Positions 17,155 through 25,292 of a stretch of 56,178 nucleotides of DNA are shown piece by piece. The position numbers and the translations under genes are program-made. Source of the stretch: Pseudomonas reinekei (GTDB taxonomy: Bacteria > Pseudomonadota > Gammaproteobacteria > Pseudomonadales > Pseudomonadaceae); the NCBI RefSeq assembly GCF_001945365.1, contig NZ_MSTQ01000029.1, positions 1 through 56,178 on the forward strand, read 5' to 3'. A model generated the notes under the pieces. It was given only the letters and a program-made list of their open reading frames with translations, was not told the origin of the DNA and made no database searches. Each line of letters begins with the position of its first letter. Within the stretch, counting starts at the first letter, position 1.

Positions 17155-18195
17155 CTAAGTGTTCTTCGTTGTTCGATAGAACTTCAGTGTTTCGGAGGGG
17201 CGCTCGCCAAACAGGGTTTTGTAGTAGGTACTGAACATGCCCATGTGCCAGAAGCCCCACTTGGCGGCGACTTCACTGACCAAGGTCGACTTATCGCCGC
17301 CGATGAGCTCCGCCCTGACGCCATTCAATCGAATGTAACGCAGATAAGTCACAGGACTCAGGCCCAAGACCTTGTTGAAGGCGTAGTGCAACGAACGATG
17401 GCTGGTTCGCAATCCCTCGCACAAATCGTTGACCGTTAACGCCTCACCTTTTCTTGAAAGAATGTAACTGCGCGCACTGTCGACCACATGGCGATGGACG
17501 AATTGTTCTGAGTGGGACTTCTTCGACACGTCCAAGTCGGCGGTCATGCCAAGAAGAAGCTGCATGATGTCGAACGTCATCTGCTTTCTGGCGGGCTCCG
17601 ACTTAAGAATTAGAGGGTTTGCCTCAACTGCACGGAAAAAGTTATCAAAGCCTTGTCTGAAGGACGCGCACTTTTGCGGCGATAGCGAGCTGACCTCTTT
17701 GGTACGACTAATGACACTTCTTTCATCAAACTCGTCATCCAGAGAATACTTTCTGAAAGCCTCGACATCGACAGAAGCACCGTAGATATCAGAAAAGCCC
17801 GGCGTCTTGAATTTGAGCTCGGAATCCGGACGAAGAAAGAATACCGAATCAATGCAATCAAGCTCTCTGCCACACCAATAACCATTGCCCCGCAACGCAA
17901 TCGGAATGCCCAAGGCGAATTTTCCGGGAAGCGTCTGGCCATGTTGATCAACGGCCTGGTTCATCACTTCACGGAAGATCTGCACTGTACCCACGGAAAT
18001 TTCAGTGACCGAACCGGCGAACTGCCCAGGACTGATCTGCAAGTATTCCTGCTGCCATTCCGATAAGGAGTTCGCCAATACGCTTGCATCGCAGACAGAA
18101 ACGCACTGCAGACCTGCTTTTGCAGCCGCAAGCGGAGCATTCCAATGAATGGGTCCTGCTTCGTGAGATTTTTGCTGGACCGGTTGCGATCGCAT
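17155..18195 (-). CDS. AraC-family regulator, EutR-like
   Basis: This 346-residue regulator has a C-terminal double helix-turn-helix domain: VNDLCEGLRTSHRSLHYAF, then VSEVAAKWGFWHMGMFSTYY. The N-terminal portion (WQQEYLQISPGQFAGSVTEI, QIFREVMNQA) and the GFWHMG segment follow the layout of EutR, the ethanolamine regulator of enterobacteria. AGGAG precedes the ATG at 18195. It heads the minus-strand run ucpA, permease, amine oxidase, ctaG-like and probably activates it in response to an amine or amino alcohol. Confidence 0.88.
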   Translation of the reverse strand: MRSQPVQQKSHEAGPIHWNAPLAAAKAGLQCVSVCDASVLANSLSEWQQEYLQISPGQFAGSVTEISVGTVQIFREVMNQAVDQHGQTLPGKFALGIPIALRGNGYWCGRELDCIDSVFFLRPDSELKFKTPGFSDIYGASVDVEAFRKYSLDDEFDERSVISRTKEVSSLSPQKCASFRQGFDNFFRAVEANPLILKSEPARKQMTFDIMQLLLGMTADLDVSKKSHSEQFVHRHVVDSARSYILSRKGEALTVNDLCEGLRTSHRSLHYAFNKVLGLSPVTYLRYIRLNGVRAELIGGDKSTLVSEVAAKWGFWHMGMFSTYYKTLFGERPSETLKFYRTTKNT

Positions 18196-18536
18196 GGCAT
18201 ATCTCCTGGGCGCATCAGTGATCTTTTATTATTCGAAATGGCGCTTGACAGCGCCAATCGAGCCTGTGCCTCGCGTCCTATGCTCAATGGCTACAGTTTC
18301 AAATTTACACGATGCTTCAGGACCCGGGGCTGCAATGCCCGAGATTGCGCATTTTTTTGATAGCCCGGCGCCTACCCCTTCATGAATCGTCGCAAAAACA
18401 GACCTTCCCATCTAATAACTCATTTTCGGCACGCCTTATTTTTGTAAAGATTACGGTCCGCCAACGTCACCCGACAGTCGAATGCCGGGCGTGACGCCAA
18501 GCCGCAAAGGACAGCCCCGTCCCAAGGAAACCCCCA
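18196..18536. other. Intergenic region, 341 bp
   Basis: This is divergent spacer between the EutR-like gene (minus) and the conserved hypothetical at 18537 (plus). It must hold both promoters. I see no convincing palindrome, terminator or small gene. The AGGAG of the araC gene lies at its left edge and AAGGA for the 18537 gene at its right edge. Confidence 0.6.
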
Positions 18537-18887
18537 ATGCCCCCTGGCAAACGTGAAATGGCGCGAATCGAGCGCCGTTTGATTAGCTCCCTCACCGAAG
18601 CGTGCGAAACAGCAAAAGGTGAAATCAATGGCTTCACCTGGCTTACCCATACCGCCGATTTGGACGCACTGACTGAAACGCTGAAGATCACTTGGGTATT
18701 CGAAACCCAGGCGGATAAAAAACTGGCTCAGGCCAACGCAAAGGCGCGCATTTTTGAGCTGACGGCCATGGCGTTGAACGAGGCAAACATCGACCTGACG
18801 CCATCAGACCTCACGGTCCGATTCGACTCTGAGGAGGAGTGCCAACGCACTCAACGTGGCGACTGGCACAAGCGTCTGGCAAGGTGA
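18537..18887 (+). CDS. Conserved hypothetical protein (116 aa)
   Basis: This small cytoplasmic protein has no enzyme motif I can name. It is basic at the start (GKREMARIERRL) and mixed alpha/beta, with WLTHTADLDALTETLKITWVF and a C-terminal TVRFDSEEECQRTQRGDWHKRL. Similar Pseudomonas proteins are, from memory, often auto-labelled Fis-family regulators, but I see no Fis-type helix-turn-helix here. AAGGA lies 8-9 nt upstream of the ATG. It is followed after 6 bp by the DUF1289 gene, so they form one transcript. Confidence 0.7.
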   Translation: MPPGKREMARIERRLISSLTEACETAKGEINGFTWLTHTADLDALTETLKITWVFETQADKKLAQANAKARIFELTAMALNEANIDLTPSDLTVRFDSEEECQRTQRGDWHKRLAR

Positions 18888-18893
18888 TTGACG

Positions 18894-19073
18894 ATGGCAA
18901 AAGAAATCGAAAACCCCTGCATCTCGGTTTGCCAGCTGAGCGGCGATCTGTGTGTGAGTTGCGGCAGAAGCAAGGAAGACATCAGGAAGTGGAAACGCAT
19001 GAAGCGGCCGGAAAAAATGGCCGCTGTGCAAAGGGCGAATATGCGTTTGAAAGGCCTGAAGAAAACGCAGTGA
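18894..19073 (+). CDS. DUF1289 family protein
   Basis: This 59-residue protein has the DUF1289 signature NPCISVCQL, then CVSCGRSKEDIRKWKRM: four cysteines that probably bind a metal. AAGG lies 9 nt upstream of the ATG at 18894; the TTG at 18888 overlaps less sensible sequence. The function of the family is unknown. It is coupled to the preceding 116-aa gene. Confidence 0.85.
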   Translation: MAKEIENPCISVCQLSGDLCVSCGRSKEDIRKWKRMKRPEKMAAVQRANMRLKGLKKTQ

Positions 19074-19203
19074 TCGTCAGCGAAGGACGAAAACGCGTAC
19101 CGGTTCGCCTACATTCGCGGGCCGGAGGGCATCATCGTCGCGCAAACGGGAACGTTAGCGCCCCAACCAACTGCCGCGGAACACTGCCATTGCGCAGTGG
19201 TAG

Positions 19204-19899
19204 CTAAGCCAGTAATTCGGCAATCCATCGGGCCTGTCGGGCGACGTTCTGGACCTTGTCCTCAGGTACAGCCTGCCGCGCCTTGGCAAAGTGGCTGAGT
19301 GTCTTGTGCTTTTGTCGCAGCAGGCGCTGCCACTTGCTCAGGAACGCCGGGCTGCGCGCCTGCATTTGCAACGGACCGAAGTACAGTTCCTCAGCCGTAT
19401 ACCGCACCGGACCGGCGCTTTCGGCGACGATGATTTCGTAGTCGAAGCGGTTTTCGCGCAGCACTTCCTCGAACATGATGCGGTAGCCGTTGTTCATCAG
19501 CCATTGGCGCAATGGCTGCTCGCCGCCGTTTGGCTGCAGAATCAGTCGCTCCTGCCCGCTCAGGCGTGCCTTGCCGGCGTCGAGAATGTCGCGGATCGTC
19601 TCGCCGCCCATGCCGCAGATGCTGATCGCGTTGATGTCGTCTTCCGGCTCGATTGCCGCCAGGCCATCCGCCAGACGCACAGTGATCTGAGCGTCCAGAG
19701 CGCTCTCACGCACAGTGCGCCTGGCCGCGTGGAACGGCGTCAAGGCCACCTCGCCCGCCACCGCCTGCGCGATGACGCCACGGCGCAGCAGCGCGACCGG
19801 CAGGTAGCCGTGATCCGAGCCGATATCGGCCAGTCGCGAACCTGCTGGCACCTGCGCCGCCACGCGCTCCAGGCGCATGGACAATGTCTGTTCGTTCAA
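19204..19899 (-). CDS. trmK: tRNA (adenine(22)-N1)-methyltransferase, TrmK family
   Basis: This 231-residue SAM-dependent enzyme is predicted to methylate A22 of tRNA. The SAM-binding motif ADIGSDHGYLPVAL is at about residues 24-37. ISICGMGGETIRDIL and LQPNGGEQPLRQWL are family hallmarks. It starts with TTG: AGGGG lies 7 nt before the TTG at 19899, and the family N-terminus MNEQTLSMRLERV begins there, whereas the internal ATG at 19878 has no ribosome-binding site. The C-terminal helical extension is basic, as expected for RNA contact. Confidence 0.9.
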   Translation of the reverse strand: MNEQTLSMRLERVAAQVPAGSRLADIGSDHGYLPVALLRRGVIAQAVAGEVALTPFHAARRTVRESALDAQITVRLADGLAAIEPEDDINAISICGMGGETIRDILDAGKARLSGQERLILQPNGGEQPLRQWLMNNGYRIMFEEVLRENRFDYEIIVAESAGPVRYTAEELYFGPLQMQARSPAFLSKWQRLLRQKHKTLSHFAKARQAVPEDKVQNVARQARWIAELLA

Positions 19900-19984
19900 A
19901 AGCAGCCCCTGTTCGCTTCAAACGTCCGGCACCTGAGTCCGGATCGGGAGGCGATTCTGTCGAGCTATGTCGCACATTTCAAAT

Positions 19985-20158
19985 TTATGCGACCGGAACC
20001 CCGGCTGTGCTCGGCACCGTCGATTCTTGAACGCTTTCTTCCGCCAGTTTCAACCGGTCGGCCTTGCTGATGTATTTAGGCTTTTTCGGCGCCAGTTTGG
20101 CGCTGGCCTTTTTGGCCTTTTCCTTGAACAGCTGCTGTAACTTCTTTTGGCGATTCAT
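19985..20158 (-). CDS. DUF2986 family small basic protein
   Basis: This 57-residue protein is very lysine-rich: MNRQKKLQQLFKEKAKKASA, then KLAPKKPKYISKADRLKLAE. The NRKKK start and the PKYISKADR block are the DUF2986 pattern as I remember it. The function is unknown; the charge suggests nucleic-acid or ribosome association. A weak GAG element precedes the ATG. The reading frame is short but its composition and motif make it a real gene. Confidence 0.8.
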   Translation of the reverse strand: MNRQKKLQQLFKEKAKKASAKLAPKKPKYISKADRLKLAEESVQESTVPSTAGVPVA

Positions 20159-20278
20159 ATTTTTCTACTCGGCGATCCTTGGGCAACTTGAGCGCCACTT
20201 TAGCAAACGCGCTGGACGGCAGGGTAACCAAGTGAGCCATTTTCAGGCTCACGTGCCTGTGCCCTGCCCAAGCGGCGG

Positions 20279-21205
20279 TTAATCGTAGAACGGTTCAACC
20301 AGGGTGCGGCTGCCGACAAAAAAGCTGTCGGCAACCAGGCGCAGTGGCTGGAGGTCCAGGTCACTGGCTTTATCGCCGATCAGCTCTTGGAAGTGTCGGT
20401 AAACCGCCGCGTACTCGCCCTCCTCCGATACGGTCTGGCGCACCCCGTCAATGCTCAGCAGCGCGCCGCCGTTGTCCAGTCGCAGGACGCCTTCGGTGCA
20501 GCGAACCTCGATGCTCCAGAGTTCGTCATGACCGTGATCGAAATCGAATTCCGCGCGGACATCGAGGTGGCGTGCGTCAGACATTTTGATCGAAGCGGCA
20601 ATCGGCGACTGGCAGTTGTCAGGGACGCGCAGTTGCGCGGATTCGACAAACAGCGGCAGTGCCAGCAAATGGGTGACAATCGACAAGGCGTTGATACCCG
20701 GATCGAAAACGCCCAGGCCGCCGGGTTGCCAGATCCAGGCCTGGCCGGGGTGCCACTTGCGCACGTCTTCCTTCCAGTCGATCTGCACACTTTGCAAGGT
20801 GCGGCTGGCCAGCCAGTCACGGGCGGCTTCGATGCCTGGCGCGTAGCGTGAATGCCAGGCGAACAAACCGCTGACGCCTTGCTCGGCGGTCTGATTAACC
20901 AGCGCCATGGCTTCGCCCAGCGTGGCACACGGCGGCTTTTCCACCAGCACATGTTTGCCTGCGGCCAGTGCTTGCTGCACCAGTGCAAATCGCCCTTGCG
21001 GCGGTGTGCAAAACGCAATCGCATCAACCGGCGGGCCGCTTTCCAGCAGCTCGCCAAGGGAGCGGAAATTCTCTACGCCAGCACAGGGCTGCCCTTGCGT
21101 GGCGACAGACACTAACTGGAACGCCGGGTTGGCGAGGACAGCGGGAACGTGTTGATCCTGAGCAATCTTGCCGTAGCCCACCAGACCGAGACGAATCGGT
21201 TGCAT
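20279..21205 (-). CDS. gal: D-galactose 1-dehydrogenase (Gfo/Idh/MocA family)
   Basis: This 308-residue NAD(P)-dependent enzyme oxidises D-galactose to the lactone. The Rossmann motif GLVGYGKIAQDQHVPA is at about 6-21. The active-site EKPPCATLGEA and the WKEDVRKWHPGQAWIWQPGG block are near identical to the P. fluorescens galactose dehydrogenase as I recall it. AGGAG lies 7 nt before the ATG at 21205; the longer frame to 21340 has no support. No other galactose genes are adjacent. Confidence 0.9.
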   Translation of the reverse strand: MQPIRLGLVGYGKIAQDQHVPAVLANPAFQLVSVATQGQPCAGVENFRSLGELLESGPPVDAIAFCTPPQGRFALVQQALAAGKHVLVEKPPCATLGEAMALVNQTAEQGVSGLFAWHSRYAPGIEAARDWLASRTLQSVQIDWKEDVRKWHPGQAWIWQPGGLGVFDPGINALSIVTHLLALPLFVESAQLRVPDNCQSPIAASIKMSDARHLDVRAEFDFDHGHDELWSIEVRCTEGVLRLDNGGALLSIDGVRQTVSEEGEYAAVYRHFQELIGDKASDLDLQPLRLVADSFFVGSRTLVEPFYD

Positions 21206-21529
21206 CAATGACTCCTGATTTGTTCGTTTTGTTTTGATCAGCGAACTGGCGAGATTACGTTTGAATCGCGAGGAAGTCATTGATGGCGTGCTTGCGGATG
21301 AAAGTGGCCTGTGCTCCAAGGCCTGTTGCAAGCCGCTCAACGACTGAAACCAGGGTGGCGAACCGGGTCACTCTGTATCACTGTGTATCTCAATCCCGTC
21401 CCGATACACGGGCTTGCACCTGGCCAGCGATTCGACACAGGCCAGATACGTCACCGCATTCAAATGCAAGCAAGGTTAGAAGGGGCTCAGCCAGACCCCT
21501 GGCCAATGGCTTGCAACGGAGACATCACC
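21206..21529. other. Intergenic region, 324 bp
   Basis: This is divergent spacer between the galactose dehydrogenase gene and the alpha/beta hydrolase gene at 21530. Open frames through it lack ribosome-binding sites and protein-like composition. I see no terminator, operator palindrome or repeat. Confidence 0.55.
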
Positions 21530-22597
21530 ATGAAGATGGCAATGCAGAACAACACCAAAGGCAAAACCCGCCGCCAACTGGTGGGTTCCTCGATCCTCGC
21601 ATTCACCCTGCTAGGCGCGTTCGGCGTGGCCCAGGCGCAAACGGCCACCGCCGGGCAACCCGCCGCGGCCACCGCCGGCACCCGTTATTCGGCCCCCTCT
21701 CCGTTCGGCCCGCTCAAGCATGTCAACGCCGGCCTTCTGAGCGTGGCGTACGCCGAAACCGGTCCGGCCGACGGGCCCGTGGTCATTCTTCTGCACGGCT
21801 GGCCCTACGACATTCAAAGCTATAACGACGTCGCACCACTGCTCGCAGCCAAGGGCTATCGCGTGCTGATGCCGTATGCCCGTGGTTACGGCGAGACGCA
21901 TTTCCTGTCTGATAAAACCTTGCGCAATGGCCAGCCCGCCGCCCTCGCCAGTGATGTCATCGACTTTATGGATGCGCTGCACATCAAGCAAGCCGTGCTC
22001 GGCGGCTACGATTGGGGCGCACGTTCGGCCGATATCGTCTCGGCGCTGTGGCCGGAGCGGGTCAAGGCGCTGGTTTCGGTCAGCGGCTATCTGATCGGTA
22101 ATCAGGCGGCCGGCAAAAATCCATTACCGCCCAAGGCTGAACTGCAGTGGTGGTATCAGTTTTACTTCGCCACCGACCGTGGCCGCGCGGGTTACGAGAA
22201 AAACACCCACGATTTCGCCAAGTTGATCTGGCAACTGGCTTCGCCGAAATGGGCGTTCGACGACGCGACCTTCGACCGCAGCGCCAAGGCGCTGGAAAAC
22301 CCCGACCATGTTGACATCACCGTGTACAACTACCGCTGGCGTCTGGGCCTGGAACAAGGTGAAAGCCGATACGACGCGCTGGAGCAGAAACTCGCCACCG
22401 CGCCCTCCATCAGCGTCCCGACCATCACCCTTGAAGGCGATGCCAATGGCGCGCCACACCCTAACCCTGAGGATTACGCCAAGCGCTTTACCGGCAAGTA
22501 CGAGTTCCGCCTGATCACCGGCGGCATCGGCCACAACCTGCCGCAGGAAGATCCAAAGGCGTTCGCCAAGGCGGTGATTGACGCGGATCACCTCTAA
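21530..22597 (+). CDS. Exported alpha/beta hydrolase, epoxide-hydrolase / dehalogenase type
   Basis: This 355-residue protein has an N-terminal export signal containing TRRQLVGSS and a hydrophobic core ending in AQAQ, compatible with Tat or Sec export. The alpha/beta-hydrolase core has the oxyanion motif HGWP and the nucleophile elbow GGYDWGA. That elbow carries an aspartate, as in epoxide hydrolases and haloalkane dehalogenases, and not serine. EGDANG and GGIGHNLPQED supply the likely acid and histidine. GGAG lies 8 nt upstream of the ATG at 21530. The substrate is unknown. Confidence 0.87.
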   Translation: MKMAMQNNTKGKTRRQLVGSSILAFTLLGAFGVAQAQTATAGQPAAATAGTRYSAPSPFGPLKHVNAGLLSVAYAETGPADGPVVILLHGWPYDIQSYNDVAPLLAAKGYRVLMPYARGYGETHFLSDKTLRNGQPAALASDVIDFMDALHIKQAVLGGYDWGARSADIVSALWPERVKALVSVSGYLIGNQAAGKNPLPPKAELQWWYQFYFATDRGRAGYEKNTHDFAKLIWQLASPKWAFDDATFDRSAKALENPDHVDITVYNYRWRLGLEQGESRYDALEQKLATAPSISVPTITLEGDANGAPHPNPEDYAKRFTGKYEFRLITGGIGHNLPQEDPKAFAKAVIDADHL

Positions 22598-22608
22598 GGT
22601 CGATCCGG

Positions 22609-22640
22609 AACGCGCAGAGGTCCTGACCTCTGCGCGTTTT
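22609..22640. terminator. Terminator after the alpha/beta hydrolase gene
   Basis: CGCGCAGAGGTC (22611-22622) and GACCTCTGCGCG (22625-22636) form a near-perfect long stem followed by TTTT on the plus strand. The convergent GFA-family gene ends within it. Confidence 0.8.
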
Positions 22641-23038
22641 CACGGTTGATCTTCAGTGCGCCCCGTGCTGTCACGATCACGCTCATATCGCCGCATAGAC
22701 GGGAACGCCGGCAACCAGGACTCGCGCCGAAGGCTCCAGAGCTCGTAGGTGGGCGTCAGCTGATCGGGAGCATCGAGGGCACCGAGGCTGACTTCGATCT
22801 CATCGGCGCTGCGTCCGAACACGGACGAGCCACAACGCGGACAGAAATGCCGCCCGGCATAATCGCGGGTCTCTCCTTCGATAGTCACCGCATCCTCGGG
22901 AAAAATCGCTGACGCCTGAAACAGCGCACCGCTGTGCTTGCGGCAGTCAAGGCAATGACAGATGCCCACCCGGTGCGGGCGCCCCGACGCCACAATCCGT
23001 ACATGGCCGCAAAGGCAACCACCCGTGAATCGTTCCAT
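22640..23038 (-). CDS. GFA (glutathione-dependent formaldehyde-activating)/CENP-V family protein
   Basis: This 132-residue zinc protein has the GFA pattern: GGCLCGHVRI, then CHCLDCRKHSGALFQ and a C-terminal FCPRCGSSVFG. These cysteines form the zinc sites. The family is named after a glutathione-formaldehyde adduct enzyme, but most members have no proven activity. GAGGAG lies 8 nt before the ATG at 23038. The stop codon overlaps the terminator of the convergent hydrolase gene. Confidence 0.88.
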   Translation of the reverse strand: MERFTGGCLCGHVRIVASGRPHRVGICHCLDCRKHSGALFQASAIFPEDAVTIEGETRDYAGRHFCPRCGSSVFGRSADEIEVSLGALDAPDQLTPTYELWSLRRESWLPAFPSMRRYERDRDSTGRTEDQP

Positions 23039-23201
23039 GTTGCGTCTCCTCTGAAATAGAGTCTCGCACAACCCTGAGTCCCGGCCTTCGCCGCAATACA
23101 AGACATCACACAGAGTAAGGAATGAATATGTTTAAAGACAATCATCCAGGACCCGCAGGTAACCTGCCGAGTGATTGAAATCTGGATGAAGATAAGAAAA
23201 T

Positions 23202-23276
23202 GGCAGGGGCGGCTGGATTCGAACCAACGCATGGCAGGATCAAAACCTGCTGCCTTACCGCTTGGCGACGCCCCTG
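23202..23276 (-). tRNA. tRNA-Gln (UUG)
   Basis: A 75-nt cloverleaf is readable on the minus strand. AGGGGCG pairs with CGCCCCT as acceptor stem, and GCCAAGCGGTAAGGC forms the D arm. GCAGG-TTTTGAT-CCTGC forms the anticodon arm with anticodon TTG. The T arm carries GGTTCGAATCC. A discriminator G and an encoded CCA end at 23202. It closely resembles enterobacterial tRNA-Gln. Confidence 0.95.
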
Positions 23277-23678
23277 TAGCTGTTGCTGTTGCTGTGAGTG
23301 CCTGGCACTCATTTCTGACTTCGCAGCTTGCAAGCCCTGGGAGGGCCCCTGCGAAAGTGCGCGAAATTTAACAACTTTCGTTTCGTCTGGGAAGCCCCAC
23401 ACAGATATTTATTTGAATTAAAACAGCCAGTTAGTGATGCCTCGAGCGGCGCCAATGACCTTGCAGCGAGGCAGTGCCTGCGTTCTGGCCAATATTCAGG
23501 CTTCTCCACTGTTCAACCGCCAACAGGTACAGCTTGAGAGTTCCGCCAAGACAAGCCCTCAGACATTCTCAAAAACTGAACAAACACTTCTTAATTATTC
23601 AGTTTTACAGAAGATCACCGACCATTACTTTAGCCCCAGGTTTGAATCGCCCTTTTCGTACGACTCGAGGTAGCTCCC
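23277..23678. other. Intergenic region, 402 bp
   Basis: This is spacer between the tRNA-Gln gene and the aldehyde dehydrogenase gene. It contains a short run of GCTGTT units just beyond the tRNA 5' end and an AT-richer part at 23580-23640 that could hold the promoter. GAGG lies 9 nt before the ATG at 23679. I see no gene, integration scar or tRNA fragment. Confidence 0.55.
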
Positions 23679-25085
23679 ATGTCTGAACAATCCCTGGCTG
23701 TGCACTCCCCTTTCAATGGCGCTGTCGTTGGTCACGTGGCGGTTTCCACCGAAGCCGATGTCGAGCACGCGCTGAGTATTGCCCATGGCATCTTCCGCAA
23801 CCGCAGCCAGTGGTTGTCCAAGCCTCGGCGGATTGAAATCCTGCTGCGCGCCGCCGAATTGATCGGTGCGCGCAAGGTGGCGATTGCTACCCAGGCGGCC
23901 AGCGAAGGCGGCAAACCGTTGAAGGATTCGATCACCGAGGTCGAGCGTGGTATCGACGGTATCCTCAATTGCATCGAGGTGCTGCGCACCGAAGGCGGCC
24001 ACGTGATCCCGATGGGATTGAACGCCAGCTCGGCCAACCGGGTGGCCTTCACCCAATACGAACCGCTTGGCGTGGTCGCGGCCGTTTCGGCATTCAACCA
24101 CCCGTTCAACCTGATCGTGCATCAAGTGGTACCGGCCATTGCGGTCAGTGCACCCGTGGTGGTCAAACCGGCGGCCAACACGCCGCTGAGCTGCCAGACC
24201 TTGCTCGATATTCTCGCCGAGGCCGGCCTGCCCGAAGGTTGGGCGCAAATGGTGCTGCCGACCGACAACGCGGTCACCGGCAAACTGGTGTCCGACCCAC
24301 GGGTGGGTTTCTTCAGCTTCATCGGCTCGGCGGCGGTAGGCTGGATGCTGCGCTCGACCCTCGCCCCGGGGACCCGCTGCGCGCTGGAGCACGGCGGCGT
24401 GGCGCCCGTGATTCTCGCTGCGGATGCCGACCTCGACGACGCCCTGCCGCGCATCGCCCGTGGTGGCTTCTGGCACGCCGGCCAGGCGTGCGTCAGCGTG
24501 CAGCGGATTTTCTGCCATCGCAGCATTGCCGAGCAGGTCGCCGAGCGACTGGGCCAATCGGCCGACGCCATGGTCGTGGGTGACCCGACCGAGATGGCGA
24601 CCGACGTCGGCCCGCTGATCGCCGAACGTGAAGTCGATCGTGTGAGCCAATGGGTGAACGACGCCGTTGCCGGTGGCGCCCGCTTGATCGCCGGTGGCCG
24701 CGCACTCGGCAACAACTGCTATGCGCCGACCGTGTTGCTCAACCCGTCCATCGATTCGAACGTGATGCAAAAAGAAGTGTTCGGCCCGGTGGTGGCGGTG
24801 TACGCCTACGACGACCTGGCCGAAGCGATCCAACTGGCCAACGCCCTGCCCTATGCCTTCCAGGCCGCGGTGTTCACCCGGGACCTGGACACCGCCATGC
24901 AGTGCTATCAGGACCTCGACGCCACGGCCGTGATGGTCAACGAAAACACCCTGTTCCGCGTCGACTGGATGCCGTTCGCCGGTGCACGCCTGTCCGGCCA
25001 TGGCGTGGGCGGGATTCCTCACACCATGAAAGAGATGCAGGTCGAAAAAATGATGGTCTGGCGTTCGCGAGCGGTGCGCGGCTGA
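23679..25085 (+). CDS. Aldehyde dehydrogenase family protein
   Basis: This 468-residue NAD(P)-dependent enzyme oxidises an aldehyde to an acid. Visible landmarks are AFNHPFNL with the catalytic Asn, the cofactor segment FIGSAAVG, the general base in LEHGG, the nucleophilic cysteine in HAGQACVSVQRI, and EVFGPV. It is monocistronic between a 402-bp spacer and a 12-bp hairpin, so the substrate cannot be inferred from neighbours. It belongs to the broad lactaldehyde/sulfolactaldehyde-type ALDHs by length and the GQACVSVQRI motif. Confidence 0.88.
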   Translation: MSEQSLAVHSPFNGAVVGHVAVSTEADVEHALSIAHGIFRNRSQWLSKPRRIEILLRAAELIGARKVAIATQAASEGGKPLKDSITEVERGIDGILNCIEVLRTEGGHVIPMGLNASSANRVAFTQYEPLGVVAAVSAFNHPFNLIVHQVVPAIAVSAPVVVKPAANTPLSCQTLLDILAEAGLPEGWAQMVLPTDNAVTGKLVSDPRVGFFSFIGSAAVGWMLRSTLAPGTRCALEHGGVAPVILAADADLDDALPRIARGGFWHAGQACVSVQRIFCHRSIAEQVAERLGQSADAMVVGDPTEMATDVGPLIAEREVDRVSQWVNDAVAGGARLIAGGRALGNNCYAPTVLLNPSIDSNVMQKEVFGPVVAVYAYDDLAEAIQLANALPYAFQAAVFTRDLDTAMQCYQDLDATAVMVNENTLFRVDWMPFAGARLSGHGVGGIPHTMKEMQVEKMMVWRSRAVRG

Positions 25086-25134
25086 ACAGCGTGTTGTGCA
25101 GTTTCCACCTGTCCGTCAAGGAGGCCGAGTGAGC

Positions 25135-25163
25135 GAGCGGCCGGTGTGAGTCACCGGCCGCTC
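25135..25163. terminator. Perfect 12-bp hairpin after the aldehyde dehydrogenase gene
   Basis: GAGCGGCCGGTG (25135-25146) pairs fully with CACCGGCCGCTC (25152-25163) across a 5-nt loop. No T tract follows, so it may stop transcription only partly or protect the 3' end of the mRNA. Confidence 0.55.
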
Positions 25164-25292
25164 TACATACCAAAGCGTTAGTTTCAAACACCCATGTCTG
25201 GTGGTTAGTGCCCCGCTTTGCCCATAAATTTTCCGCATCCGGGGAAATATCCTCGGGCCGCGCCGGCGCTCCCTCTAGAACTCACATGAGTG

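Noticed and set aside
23122..23178. 18-residue open frame (MNMFKDNHPGPAGNLPSD) preceded by AAGGA
   Set aside because: It is too short to judge, the spacing to the first ATG is wrong, and no similar peptide is known to me.
23202..23678. Genomic-island attachment at tRNA-Gln
   Set aside because: No integrase and no repeated tRNA 3' end are found in the window, and the flanking genes look like ordinary core genes.
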